This document shows, piece by piece, positions 24,507-33,332 of a stretch of 39,271 bases of DNA. This DNA is from Acidobacteriaceae bacterium (lineage in GTDB: Bacteria; Acidobacteriota; Terriglobia; Bryobacterales; Bryobacteraceae). The translations under genes were made by a program, and so were the position numbers. The notes below the pieces were generated by a model. The model was not told the DNA's origin. It worked only from the letters and a program-made list of their open reading frames with translations, and ran no database searches. The DNA lies in NCBI GenBank assembly GCA_019233755.1, contig JAFAMD010000003.1:1-39271 (forward strand), read 5' to 3'. The first letter of the stretch is position 1; every line of letters begins with the position of its first letter.

Positions 24507-24776
24507 ATGGCACGCGGCTGGGAAAGCAAAGCCGTGGAGTCGCAGATAGAGGCTGCCGGGGAGCGTCGTAGAACGCAGGCTCCGCAGCGCCACGCGGGGG
24601 AAATCGCTGCTGAACGCGCGCGTGAAAGCCTTCAGCTTTCTCGCACCAGAGTTCTGCAAGACATGGCGACCGCCACGAATCCTCGCTACCGCGAACTCCT
24701 CGAGCGCTCGTTGAAGTATCTCGACGAAAAGATTACTGCACTCGATGCAGTTAGCAAACCAGATCGTCCCGGGTAA
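24507..24776 (+). CDS. Small helical protein of unknown function
   Basis: An 89-residue, strongly charged protein, predicted to be mostly helical (AAERARESLQLSRTRVLQDM and ELLERSLKYLDEKITALD). No family is recognised. GGAGG lies directly before the ATG, and a second weak site farther upstream. It ends inside the 3' end of the convergent M16 peptidase gene (26-base overlap). It follows the channel by 62 bases and may be cotranscribed with it. Its existence is supported by the ribosome site and by its codon use, similar to neighbours. Confidence 0.6.
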   Translation: MARGWESKAVESQIEAAGERRRTQAPQRHAGEIAAERARESLQLSRTRVLQDMATATNPRYRELLERSLKYLDEKITALDAVSKPDRPG

Positions 24777-26037
24777 CTTCAATCCCGCTAAGCCGGCCTA
24801 ACATCGCCAGCGCCAGGTTCTCTGTAGTAAAGAACTCGGCCGCTATTCTTTGCACTTCGTCGCGGGTCACCGCCTCGATGCTCTCCAACATCTCATCAAG
24901 TGACATGAAACGGTCGAAATAGAGCTCCTGGCGCGCCAGGTTCGACATACGGCTCGATGTCGATTCCAGGCTGAGCATCAGCGAACCCTTCAGATGATCT
25001 TTGGCTCGCCGCAGCTCGTCCTCGCCGATCAACTCGTCCTTCAAAAGCCTGAGTTCCCGAACAACCGAGCTCACCACCTGCTTTGCCGTTTCAACAGCCG
25101 TGCCCGCGTAAACGCTGAAGCAGCCGGTATCGCTGAAAAGGTTCAATTCCGAGTAAACCGCGTACGCCAGGCCCTGTTTCTCCCGGATATTTTGAAACAG
25201 GCGAGAGCTCATACCGCCGCCCAGAACGGTATTCAGCACGTAAAGCGGGAACCTGCTTTCGTGCGCCAGCGGGTACGACGGAACGCCCATCGCAACGTGC
25301 ACCTGCTCGAGCGATTCTTTCTTTTTAAGCACAATCGGAGCATGCGCCCGCGGAACAGCTTCAGCGGGCAAACTGCCCCGGTCCGGCAGTCCCGCAAAGT
25401 GATCCCGCACCAGCCGGACGATCTTATCGTGCTCCAGATTACCGGCCGCCGTAATCAGGATGTTTCTCGGCGTATAGACTCGATTGTAGTAGTCAAACAG
25501 CATCGGCTGAGAGAACTTCTTCACCGTTTCCTTTGTGCCGAGAATGGGCTTACCCAGCCCCTGCCCCTTCCAGAAATTGCTGATAAACGTCTCGTGCAGC
25601 ACGAATTCCGGCTGATCGGCCTCCATCTTGATTTCTTCAAGAATCACGCCTTTTTCTTTCTCGATATCTTCTTCGCGGAATAACGGGTTCAAAACCAGGT
25701 CGGCCAGAATATCGTGGGCGAGCGGTAGATGCTCATCCATGACCTTGGTATTGAAGCTGACCAACTCCTTGCTGGTGAACGCATCCAGTCCGCCCCCTAC
25801 CGAGTCGACCGATCGGGCGATCTCCTCGGCCGACCGGTTTTTGGTGCCCTTGAAGACCATGTGCTCGATGAAATGCGAAATTCCGTTTTCTGGCCCCCGC
25901 TCAATGCGCGAACCGCTACCGATCCAGATGCCTAGTGAAACGGAGCGCACATATGGCATCTCTTCCGTCACAATTCGAATTCCATTAGGCAGGGCAGCCT
26001 TCTCAATTATCCGAGTGTGAGGGCTAGCAAGAACCAT
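24751..26037 (-). CDS. M16-family zinc peptidase
   Basis: A pitrilysin/processing-peptidase-like protein, 428 residues. The inverted zinc motif HFIEH is at residues 55-59 and the distal glutamate lies about 76 residues later in EEIKMEADQPE. The second half is the usual non-catalytic repeat (GGGMSSRLFQNIREKQGLAY, with the R/Y pair). The ATG at 26037 is preferred over the GTG at 26061 because GGAAAGG lies 8 bases before it. No signal peptide is seen, so it may be cytoplasmic. It is divergent from rlmN by 43 bases and its 3' end overlaps the small unknown gene. Confidence 0.9.
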   Translation of the reverse strand: MVLASPHTRIIEKAALPNGIRIVTEEMPYVRSVSLGIWIGSGSRIERGPENGISHFIEHMVFKGTKNRSAEEIARSVDSVGGGLDAFTSKELVSFNTKVMDEHLPLAHDILADLVLNPLFREEDIEKEKGVILEEIKMEADQPEFVLHETFISNFWKGQGLGKPILGTKETVKKFSQPMLFDYYNRVYTPRNILITAAGNLEHDKIVRLVRDHFAGLPDRGSLPAEAVPRAHAPIVLKKKESLEQVHVAMGVPSYPLAHESRFPLYVLNTVLGGGMSSRLFQNIREKQGLAYAVYSELNLFSDTGCFSVYAGTAVETAKQVVSSVVRELRLLKDELIGEDELRRAKDHLKGSLMLSLESTSSRMSNLARQELYFDRFMSLDEMLESIEAVTRDEVQRIAAEFFTTENLALAMLGRLSGIEVTRDDLVC

Positions 26038-26080
26038 AGGACACGCCTTTCCAAGGTACACGACGATACACTAAAACCAG

Positions 26081-27142
26081 ATGCTGCAAGTAGTTGAGGG
26101 CGAGACGCTGATCGGGATGGATCTCTCCGACTTACGGAGCCTGTTCGGCCCGGAGCAACCTGCTTACCGCGCCCGACAAGTATATGATGCGCTATACAAA
26201 AAACAAGTAGCGAATTTGTCGGATATTTCCACTTTACCACAAGCCTTTCGATATCAATTACTTACCTCTCTCCCGCTAGGTCTGCCGGAAGCGGAGCATC
26301 GCTACGATTCAAGCGATGGAACGCGCCGCTATTTGCTCCGCCTGGAAGACAATCGAACCGTCGAAGCCGTCCTGATGCCTGAGGAGGGTCGTGACACCAT
26401 CTGCATTTCAAGCCAGGTCGGCTGCCCGGTGGATTGTAGGTTCTGTCTTACCGCATTGATGGGGCTCGAAAGGAATCTCACCGCGGGCGAAATCGTCGGC
26501 CAGGTCCTTTATGTCGCGCGCCACAACGGTCTGAAAGCGACAGACACCCGCATGAACGTGGTCATGATGGGAATGGGCGAGCCGCTGCTCAACCTCGCCA
26601 ATGTCCTCAAAGCCACCCGGCTCCTCACAGACCCCGAGGGCATCGGCATATCGCAGAAGCGAATCACGGTCTCGACCTCCGGCATTGTCCCCAAAATCGA
26701 AGAACTGGGACGAGCTGAAATCCGACCCAAGCTCGCTATCTCGCTAAATGCCTCTCACGAGGAGCAGCGCCGCGAGTTGATGCCGATCACTCGCAAATAT
26801 CACCTTGCGGATCTCATGAAAGCTTGCCGGGCATACCCTCTGCGCCCCTGGGAAAAGCTCACGTTCGAATACGTCTTGCTAAAGAACGTAAACGACACGG
26901 ATGCTGATGCCCGCCGCGTCGTCCGTCTGCTTTCACACTTGAACTCGAAAGTGAACCTGATCGCTCTGAACCCCGGCCCGGGCATTCCCTTCGAAACACC
27001 CGACCCGGAGCGAGTTCACAGCTTTCAACAAATCCTCCGCCGCTCGCTTCCCTGCTTTGTCCGCAAGCCGCGCGGGCGTGATATCTACGCAGCCTGCGGC
27101 CAGCTCAAGCGTGTAGCTTCAGATCTCGTGACGATCGTCTGA
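26081..27142 (+). CDS. rlmN: 23S rRNA A2503 / tRNA A37 methyltransferase RlmN
   Basis: A radical-SAM enzyme that adds C2-methyl groups to adenine 2503 of 23S rRNA and to A37 of some tRNAs. The CxxxCxxC cluster site is C115-C119-C122 (GCPVDCRFC). The C-terminal catalytic cysteine is C339 in DIYAACGQL, and the intermediate cysteine C118-type position is absent, as in normal RlmN. The 353 residues are the usual length. The ATG at 26081 has no clear ribosome site; the internal ATG at 26117 is an alternative. It is divergent from the M16 peptidase with 43 bases between, so a leaderless or short-leader mRNA is likely. Confidence 0.95.
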   Translation: MLQVVEGETLIGMDLSDLRSLFGPEQPAYRARQVYDALYKKQVANLSDISTLPQAFRYQLLTSLPLGLPEAEHRYDSSDGTRRYLLRLEDNRTVEAVLMPEEGRDTICISSQVGCPVDCRFCLTALMGLERNLTAGEIVGQVLYVARHNGLKATDTRMNVVMMGMGEPLLNLANVLKATRLLTDPEGIGISQKRITVSTSGIVPKIEELGRAEIRPKLAISLNASHEEQRRELMPITRKYHLADLMKACRAYPLRPWEKLTFEYVLLKNVNDTDADARRVVRLLSHLNSKVNLIALNPGPGIPFETPDPERVHSFQQILRRSLPCFVRKPRGRDIYAACGQLKRVASDLVTIV

Positions 27143-27148
27143 CAGATA

Positions 27149-28009
27149 CTACATCCCGGTTTTGGGATGAGAAGCAGTGCTTCCGTCGGTCATGTGGAGA
27201 ACCCACTTGATCGCTTCGAAATACATCGTCTTAATGTCAGGATCGTCCCACGCTTCCGTGGTGTGGCCCAGTGTCGAGTAGAACACCCGGCCGTTGCCGT
27301 ACATCTTCGACCAGGCAACGGCAAAGTCATGGTCCGTCCGGTGCACGCGCGGATTGTTGTAATCCAGCTTCGAAGCATCCAGGCTCAACAGAACGTTCAC
27401 CTTATCGCGCGACCAGGACTTCGCCTGATAGATCTCGTCGCGTTTGTTGAACGCATGCGGGAAATGCCGCACTGCGGGGAAATCAGGAGCTTCGTTGATG
27501 ATCGGGGCATTGAAAGTCATCCAGGGATGCTGGTCAAACCACCCGCCGATCATCTCGCCGTATTCCGGCCAGTCGTAGTTGGAATCCAGCGCGGCGTGAA
27601 CTCCTACGAACCCTTTTCCGTCATCATGGATGAAGGACAGCATGTCGTGCTTCTGGTCCTCGGGCAGGTCCATGTTGCCCGTCGGGGAGGTAAACACCAG
27701 CGCATCGAAGTAATTCAGGTTCTTGCGGTTCATGCCGCCAAGATCCTTCTTCGTAAGGAGCTCGTAATCAGTCCGAAGCGTCGCTTCCCACAGCTTCGTG
27801 TCGTGGCCCATCTGCCAGATTGTCGCCATCGCGTTCGGAATCGAGTCGTGCTCGAAGCCCTTTGTCGCGCCGATCACCAGGATGTGCGCAACCCGCTTTG
27901 GCGGAAGCGGCTCAGGCGCCGTCTGCGCCTTCACCCTTCCCGCATATCCAAAGATTCCCGCCAGCAAAGCCGTTGAAACGGCTAGCATCAAAGTACGACC
28001 GTATTTCAT
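27149..28009 (-). CDS. Exported ThuA-domain protein
   Basis: A 286-residue protein of the ThuA (trehalose-utilisation, class I glutamine-amidotransferase-like) family. The start at 28009 is set by GGAGGT four bases before the ATG; the open frame reaches to 28051 without a ribosome site. A signal peptide (about residues 1-29, ending RVKAQ) makes it periplasmic. ThuA features are VGVHAALDSNYDWPEYGEMIGG and GRVFYSTLGHTTEAW. The function in sugar use is inferred from the family; the catalytic role is not settled. It is convergent with rlmN (6 bases) and divergent from the DedA-like gene. Confidence 0.87.
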   Translation of the reverse strand: MKYGRTLMLAVSTALLAGIFGYAGRVKAQTAPEPLPPKRVAHILVIGATKGFEHDSIPNAMATIWQMGHDTKLWEATLRTDYELLTKKDLGGMNRKNLNYFDALVFTSPTGNMDLPEDQKHDMLSFIHDDGKGFVGVHAALDSNYDWPEYGEMIGGWFDQHPWMTFNAPIINEAPDFPAVRHFPHAFNKRDEIYQAKSWSRDKVNVLLSLDASKLDYNNPRVHRTDHDFAVAWSKMYGNGRVFYSTLGHTTEAWDDPDIKTMYFEAIKWVLHMTDGSTASHPKTGM

Positions 28010-28109
28010 AAGACCTCCGCAAAGGACTCGGTTCCTTATCGCGTCTCTCAAGAAGGAAACGTTATCACAGCAACCTTTCTGAGCCCCCGCCAGTCTTAAG
28101 AAACGTGGA

Positions 28110-28775
28110 TTGCCCGGCTCCGGCTGGACCCATGGAATCTTGTCCGGCTTCTTCCATTACCTGCTCCGGTTTCTCTTTCATCTCGGCTACCTCGGTCCGC
28201 TGATAATGGGAATTCTGGACTCTTCGTTCCTGTTCCTTCCTTTCGGAAATGATCTTCTGGTTGTGGCTCTCGTTGCACGGCATCATGACGGATACCCGAT
28301 CGTTGTCCTCACGGCGGCAGCCGGATCCGTCATGGGCGTATTCCTCCTTGACCTCATCGCACGCAGGCTGGGCGAGGAGGGCATCCGCAAACTCGCGGGC
28401 AATAAACGATACGAGCGCCTGAGGAGAAAGATCGGGCAAAAAGGCGCGGCGGCTCTGATCGTTGGCAGCCTTGCTCCGCCGCCCTTTCCTTTCACGATGG
28501 TGGTAGCCGTTAACAGCGCGCTGGACTACCCGCGCCGGCGCCTCCTGCTCGTCGTGGCAGCTGGCCGCGCGGTCCGCTTTCTTATCCTGGGCGCGCTCGC
28601 AATCAAGTTCGGCCGGACGATCATTCGCTGGTCGAACTCCGAGGGCTTTAAGAACGTCATGATCGCCTTCATCCTGATTTGCCTGGCAGGCAGCGCGTAC
28701 TCCATTCACAACTGGATTCGAAAGGGCCGTCCCAAACGCAGGATCCCGCCGAAAGACCAGCCGGCCCGCGCCTGA
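28110..28775 (+). CDS. DedA/VTT-like membrane protein
   Basis: A 221-residue integral membrane protein of the DedA/VTT superfamily, likely involved in lipid transport or membrane homeostasis. Features are a re-entrant stretch near DSSFLFLPFGNDLL, and the family region RLGEEGIRKLAG and GSLAPPPFPFTMVVAV. It has about five hydrophobic segments. The reading starts at TTG 28110, with no in-frame ATG until well inside, so the true start is uncertain. The ending RKGRPKRRIPPKDQPARA is a basic tail. It has its own 5' region, divergent from the ThuA gene. Confidence 0.78.
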   Translation: MPGSGWTHGILSGFFHYLLRFLFHLGYLGPLIMGILDSSFLFLPFGNDLLVVALVARHHDGYPIVVLTAAAGSVMGVFLLDLIARRLGEEGIRKLAGNKRYERLRRKIGQKGAAALIVGSLAPPPFPFTMVVAVNSALDYPRRRLLLVVAAGRAVRFLILGALAIKFGRTIIRWSNSEGFKNVMIAFILICLAGSAYSIHNWIRKGRPKRRIPPKDQPARA

Positions 28776-28936
28776 GTGTCCTGCGTGTGCTGTCGTGAGT
28801 TCTTCGAACACGATGGATCATAATTGTTCCTTACACCCGTGTATCAACTGAGCCGAATGATAGTGTCGCCCGCTATCTTGCGAAGTTCTATAGCCATTTC
28901 TCGCCCCGCTAAGGGCTAAGCACTAGGGAGCCATTT
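28776..28936 (+). promoter_or_regulatory. Promoter region of the RND pump genes
   Basis: These 161 bases hold no gene. A CATAAT box lies in TCATAATTG near 28820-28828, and GATAG/CTATC and GCTAT/ATAGC inverted repeats follow at about 28860-28902. GGGAG precedes the permease ATG. No divergently encoded regulator accompanies the pump. Confidence 0.35.
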
Positions 28937-31900
28937 ATGTGGATCGTCCGCCTCGCACTCCGGCGCCCTTACACGTTTGTCGTCCTTTCGTTGATGTTAT
29001 TCATCCTCGCGCCGGTTGTTATCTCGCGAACGCCGACGGATATTTTCCCTAACATCGATATCCCCGTCGTCAGCGTCGTCTGGCAATATGCCGGCCTGTC
29101 CGCGCAGGACATGTCAGACCGCATTGTCTATATCACCGAACGTGCTCTAACCACGACGGTCAACAACATCGAGCACATCGAGTCCCAATCGATGAACGGC
29201 ATTGCGGTAGTGAAGATCTTCTTCCAGCCGCACGCGAATCTTTACGCCGGCATCGCGCAAGTCACGGCCATCTCACAAACCCAGTTGAAGCAGTTGCCGC
29301 CCGGCACTACGCCGCCGCTGATCATCAGTTACAACGCGTCCACCGTGCCTATCATTCAGCTTGCGCTGTCCGGCCGTGGTCTCAGCGAACAGCAATTGAA
29401 TGACCTGGGCCAGAACTTCATTCGCACGCAGCTCGTGACGATCCCCGGCACCGCCATTCCCTACTCGTACGGCGGCAAGCAGCGCGAAGTGATGGTCGAT
29501 CTCAACACGCAGGCGCTTCAATCAAAGGGTCTCGGGCCGTCCGATGTTGTGAACGCCATCGGCAACCAGAACCTTATCCTGCCCGGCGGCACTTCCAAGA
29601 TCGGCACGCTGGAGTACGACGTTGAGATCGAAGGCAGTCCTGCCAGTGTCGCCGAATTAAATGATCTTCCCATCAAGAGTCTGAACGGAACCACCATCTA
29701 TGTGCGCGATGTCGCGCACGTACGGGACGGCTATCCGCCTCAAACGAACGTCGTGCGCTCCGACGGGCAGCGTGGCTCGCTCATGACTGTCCTGAAATCG
29801 GGAGACGTCTCCACCCTCGACATCATCGCGGGCATCCACCGGATGCTGCCGCAGATCGCCGCGACATTGCCGGCTGAACTGCGCATCACGCCCATTGCCG
29901 ACCAGTCGATTTTCGTGCGTGCCTCGATCAAGGCCGTCGTCCGCGAAGCGGTAATAGCGGCCTGCTTGACGGCGGTCATGATCCTCATCTTTCTGGGCAG
30001 TTGGCGCAGCACGTTGATCATTGCCATCTCCATCCCGCTCTCGATCCTATGCTCGCTCTTCGCGCTCAGCGCGCTCGGCGAAACCATCAACATCATGACT
30101 CTCGGCGGTTTCGCGCTTGCTGTAGGCATCCTGGTCGATGACGCCACGGTCGAAATAGAAAACATCAATCGCAATTTCGAGATGGGCAAGGAGATTGAGC
30201 AGGCCATTCTCGACGGAGCCGCGCAGATTGCTGTTCCGGCGTTCGTATCCACCCTCAGCATCTGCATCGTGTTTGTGCCGATGTTCTTCCTGACCGGCGT
30301 GGCGCGCTATCTCTTCGTTCCGCTCGCCGAGGCCGTGTCGTTCGCCATGCTCGCTTCTTATCTGCTGTCGCGCACCATAGTGCCTACTATGGCCAAGTAC
30401 CTTCTCAAGGGGCACTCGCATCACGACGCGTTGTCCCATGCCAATCTGCGCAATCCGTTCACTCGTCTGCAGTTGATGTTCGAGAACGGCTTCGAAAAGG
30501 TGCGGCTCGGCTATCGTTCCATCCTCGAGAGGTGCATCCGTTATCGCGCTGTTTTTACTACCTGCTTTCTCCTGGCGTGCCTCGCCTCCTTTGCGCTCAT
30601 CCCATGGCTTGGCCAGGACTTCTTCCCTTCCTCCGATAGTGGTCAATTCCGGCTGCATGTCCGCGCCCGCACCGGCACTCGGATTGAGGACACAGCCGAG
30701 ATCTTCGACGAGGTCGAAAACCGCATTCGTCAGATTGTCCCTTCAAACGAAGTTGTCAACATCCTGGACAACATCGGACTCCCCTACAGCGGAACGAACA
30801 CCTCCTACAGCAACAACGGTACGATCGGTCCCGCCGATGGCGACATTCTCGTTTCTCTTTCTGAACATCATCGCCCGACGGACGACTACGTCCAGGAGCT
30901 CCGTCGTCGCCTGCCCGAAGAATTCCCCGGAATACTCTTCTACTTTCTGCCGGCAGATCTGGTGAGCCAGATCCTGAACTTCGGCCTTCCCGCTCCAATC
31001 GACATTCAGGTCTTCGGGCGTAATCTGGAAGCAAATCGCGTTTTTGCGGATCAGCTCCTGCAGCAGGTGAAGATGATCCCCGGCACGACGGACCTGCGTA
31101 TCCAGCAGCCCTTCAACCAGCCCAAACTATTTGTCGATCTCGATCGCACCAAGGCCAATCAGGTCGGCTACAGCGCCCGCGACATCGCCGGGAACGTTCT
31201 GGTCTCCCTTAGCGGCAGCTTTCAGACTGCTCCCACATTCTGGCTGAATCCGCGAAACGGCGTCAGCTACAACATCGCTACAGAGTCGCCGCAATACCAA
31301 ACGAATTCCCTCCAGGCTCTCAACAACATTCCCATCGCCGTTCCGGGTTATCCCTCGCAGATCCTGGCGAGTCTTGCCAGAATTCGCCGCGGAACGGGAC
31401 TCGCGACCGTGACGCACTACAATATCGCGCCGGTCATCGATCTCTACGGTTCTGTAGAGGGTACCGACCTCGGAAGCGTCGCCCGTCAGATTGATCAGAT
31501 CATCGACAAGAACAAGGCGAAACTCGTCCGCGGCTCGAGCGTCATTGTGCGCGGCCAGATCGAGACCATGCGCTCCTCCTTCCGCGGCCTGATTGGCGGC
31601 TTGGCCTTCTCCATCGTCCTCGTCTATATGCTCATCGTGATCAACTTCCAGTCCTGGCTTGATCCATTCATCATCATCTCTGCTCTCCCGGCTGCTCTTG
31701 CAGGCATCGTCTGGTTCCTCTTCGTGACACATACAACCGTGAGCGTCCCGGCACTCACCGGCGCCATCATGTGCATGGGGGTGGCAACGGCGAATAGCAT
31801 TCTGGTGGTCAGCTTCGCGAAGGAACAGCTTCCCGATGTCGACTCCGCGGCGGATGCGGCGCTGCTGGCGGGATTCACCCGCTTCCGGCCTGTGCTGATG

Positions 31901-32080
31901 ACGGCGCTCGCCATGATTATCGGTATGATGCCGATGGCTCTGGGGCTCGGCGAGGGCAGTGAGCAGAACGCGCCCCTCGGCCGCGCCGTGATCGGCGGTC
32001 TGTTGTTTGCCACTGTGGCTACGCTTTTCTTTGTCCCCGTGCTCTTCAGCCTGCTCCATAGCAGGCGGAGGACGGCATAG
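28937..32080 (+). CDS. RND efflux transporter permease subunit
   Basis: An inner-membrane RND pump of 1047 residues in the AcrB/MdtC group, expected to export drugs or lipophilic compounds with a periplasmic adaptor and an outer-membrane channel. TM4 carries the proton-relay aspartates D401-D402 in GILVDDATVEIEN. In TM10 the usual lysine is missing: the motif reads GVATANSILVVSFAKE where AcrB has GLSAKNAILIVEFAKD. Two large periplasmic loops and twelve helices are as usual. GGGAG lies before the ATG. The adaptor gene follows after 8 bases, so the order is permease then adaptor, opposite to acrAB. No TolC homologue is nearby. Confidence 0.92.
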   Translation: MWIVRLALRRPYTFVVLSLMLFILAPVVISRTPTDIFPNIDIPVVSVVWQYAGLSAQDMSDRIVYITERALTTTVNNIEHIESQSMNGIAVVKIFFQPHANLYAGIAQVTAISQTQLKQLPPGTTPPLIISYNASTVPIIQLALSGRGLSEQQLNDLGQNFIRTQLVTIPGTAIPYSYGGKQREVMVDLNTQALQSKGLGPSDVVNAIGNQNLILPGGTSKIGTLEYDVEIEGSPASVAELNDLPIKSLNGTTIYVRDVAHVRDGYPPQTNVVRSDGQRGSLMTVLKSGDVSTLDIIAGIHRMLPQIAATLPAELRITPIADQSIFVRASIKAVVREAVIAACLTAVMILIFLGSWRSTLIIAISIPLSILCSLFALSALGETINIMTLGGFALAVGILVDDATVEIENINRNFEMGKEIEQAILDGAAQIAVPAFVSTLSICIVFVPMFFLTGVARYLFVPLAEAVSFAMLASYLLSRTIVPTMAKYLLKGHSHHDALSHANLRNPFTRLQLMFENGFEKVRLGYRSILERCIRYRAVFTTCFLLACLASFALIPWLGQDFFPSSDSGQFRLHVRARTGTRIEDTAEIFDEVENRIRQIVPSNEVVNILDNIGLPYSGTNTSYSNNGTIGPADGDILVSLSEHHRPTDDYVQELRRRLPEEFPGILFYFLPADLVSQILNFGLPAPIDIQVFGRNLEANRVFADQLLQQVKMIPGTTDLRIQQPFNQPKLFVDLDRTKANQVGYSARDIAGNVLVSLSGSFQTAPTFWLNPRNGVSYNIATESPQYQTNSLQALNNIPIAVPGYPSQILASLARIRRGTGLATVTHYNIAPVIDLYGSVEGTDLGSVARQIDQIIDKNKAKLVRGSSVIVRGQIETMRSSFRGLIGGLAFSIVLVYMLIVINFQSWLDPFIIISALPAALAGIVWFLFVTHTTVSVPALTGAIMCMGVATANSILVVSFAKEQLPDVDSAADAALLAGFTRFRPVLMTALAMIIGMMPMALGLGEGSEQNAPLGRAVIGGLLFATVATLFFVPVLFSLLHSRRRTA

Positions 32081-32088
32081 CCGGCGCC

Positions 32089-33243
32089 ATGTCACGCTTT
32101 CGAATCATCCTCGGCTTAGTGATCGTGCTCGTGATCGTTGCGGCCGTTGTTGCCTCCGGAATCATCCCCCGGGTGCGAGTGCAAAAGGCGCTTCGCGCGG
32201 AAACCGAGCGCGCCGCCGAGCCTGTCGTCACCGTCTTTCGTCCCACTCGCGGAAACCCTGCCGAAGAGGTCGTGCTTCCCGGTAACATTCAGGCGTTTGT
32301 GGACGCGCCCATCTTCGCCCGTACAAACGGCTATCTGAAGCGCTGGACTCATGACATCGGCTCCCACGTTAAGAAGTCGGAACTGCTCGCTGAAATCGAC
32401 AGTCCCGAAGTGGATCAGCAGCTCGAGCAGGCAAAGCACGACTTAGCCACCGCGCAGGCGAACCTTGCGCTGGCCCAGATCACCTCGAAGCGCTACGTCG
32501 ATCTGTTTAAGACAGATTCCGTAGCGAAACAGGATGTCGATAATGCAGTTCAGAGTGCTGCTGCACAACAGGCAACCGTCAAGTCGGCCCAGGCCAACGT
32601 CGATCGGCTGCAACAACTGGTAGATTTCGAAAAGGTCTATGCACCGTTCGACGGCGTCATCACCGCGCGCAATACCGATATAGGCCAACTGATTAACTCC
32701 GGCTCCGCCGGTGGCCAGGCGCGGGAACTTTTCCATATTGCCGCCATCGACAGGCTGCGCGTTTTTGTTCAGGTGCCCCAGGTGTACTCGCACGACACTG
32801 TTCCGGGCATGCAGGCGGACCTAGCGCTTCCCGAGCTGCCCGGCCGCCGCTTCCCCGGCAAACTCGTTCGCACGGCAGACGCCTTCGATCCGAACACCCG
32901 CACCCTGCTCGTGGAGGTGGATGTGGTCAATTCCACCGGGCTTCTGTTCCCCGGCGCATACACTGAGGTCCATTTCAAAATCCGGCCCAGAGGTACGACT
33001 TTGATCATCCCCTCAACATCGCTAATCTTTCGCGCTCGAGGTCTTCGCGTGCCGGTCATCGTAAACGGCAACAAGGTGGATCTTCTGCCGGTGACGGTCG
33101 GCCGCGACTTTGGCAACACGATCGAAATTGTTGCCGGGCTTCCGGACAATGCTTCGGTGATCGCCAATCCCCCCGACTCGCTGGTCGAAGGCGAGATTGT
33201 TCGTATCGTCGCGGCAAAGGAGACCAAGGAAATCGAAGATTAG
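32089..33243 (+). CDS. RND periplasmic adaptor (HlyD/MFP family)
   Basis: A 384-residue membrane-fusion protein that links the RND permease to an outer-membrane channel. An N-terminal signal anchor (about residues 5-25) precedes the barrel-sandwich hybrid, then a coiled-coil hairpin (about 98-165, with the QLEQAKHDLATAQANLALAQ repeats). The lipoyl half follows (YAPFDGVITARN), and the beta-barrel and membrane-proximal domains (RTADAFDPNTRTLLVEV, FPGAYTEV) complete it. No lipobox is seen, so it is anchored by its helix. It starts 8 bases after the permease stop, in one unit. Confidence 0.92.
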   Translation: MSRFRIILGLVIVLVIVAAVVASGIIPRVRVQKALRAETERAAEPVVTVFRPTRGNPAEEVVLPGNIQAFVDAPIFARTNGYLKRWTHDIGSHVKKSELLAEIDSPEVDQQLEQAKHDLATAQANLALAQITSKRYVDLFKTDSVAKQDVDNAVQSAAAQQATVKSAQANVDRLQQLVDFEKVYAPFDGVITARNTDIGQLINSGSAGGQARELFHIAAIDRLRVFVQVPQVYSHDTVPGMQADLALPELPGRRFPGKLVRTADAFDPNTRTLLVEVDVVNSTGLLFPGAYTEVHFKIRPRGTTLIIPSTSLIFRARGLRVPVIVNGNKVDLLPVTVGRDFGNTIEIVAGLPDNASVIANPPDSLVEGEIVRIVAAKETKEIED

Positions 33244-33332
33244 CCCACACTAGGGATTTCTCATCCGGGAACAGCACGTAAGCCGGCACGGCTTTCAGCA
33301 TGAGGGAATACAATCTGAATCAGGAAGACCGG

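Noticed and set aside
26038..26061. Longer M16 peptidase start at GTG 26061
   Set aside because: The GGAAAGG site lies inside this extension and is correctly spaced only for the ATG at 26037.
31127..32095. A 322-codon open frame antisense to the RND permease
   Set aside because: The permease frame carries all RND motifs; the antisense translation is rich in His, Arg and Glu without domain structure.
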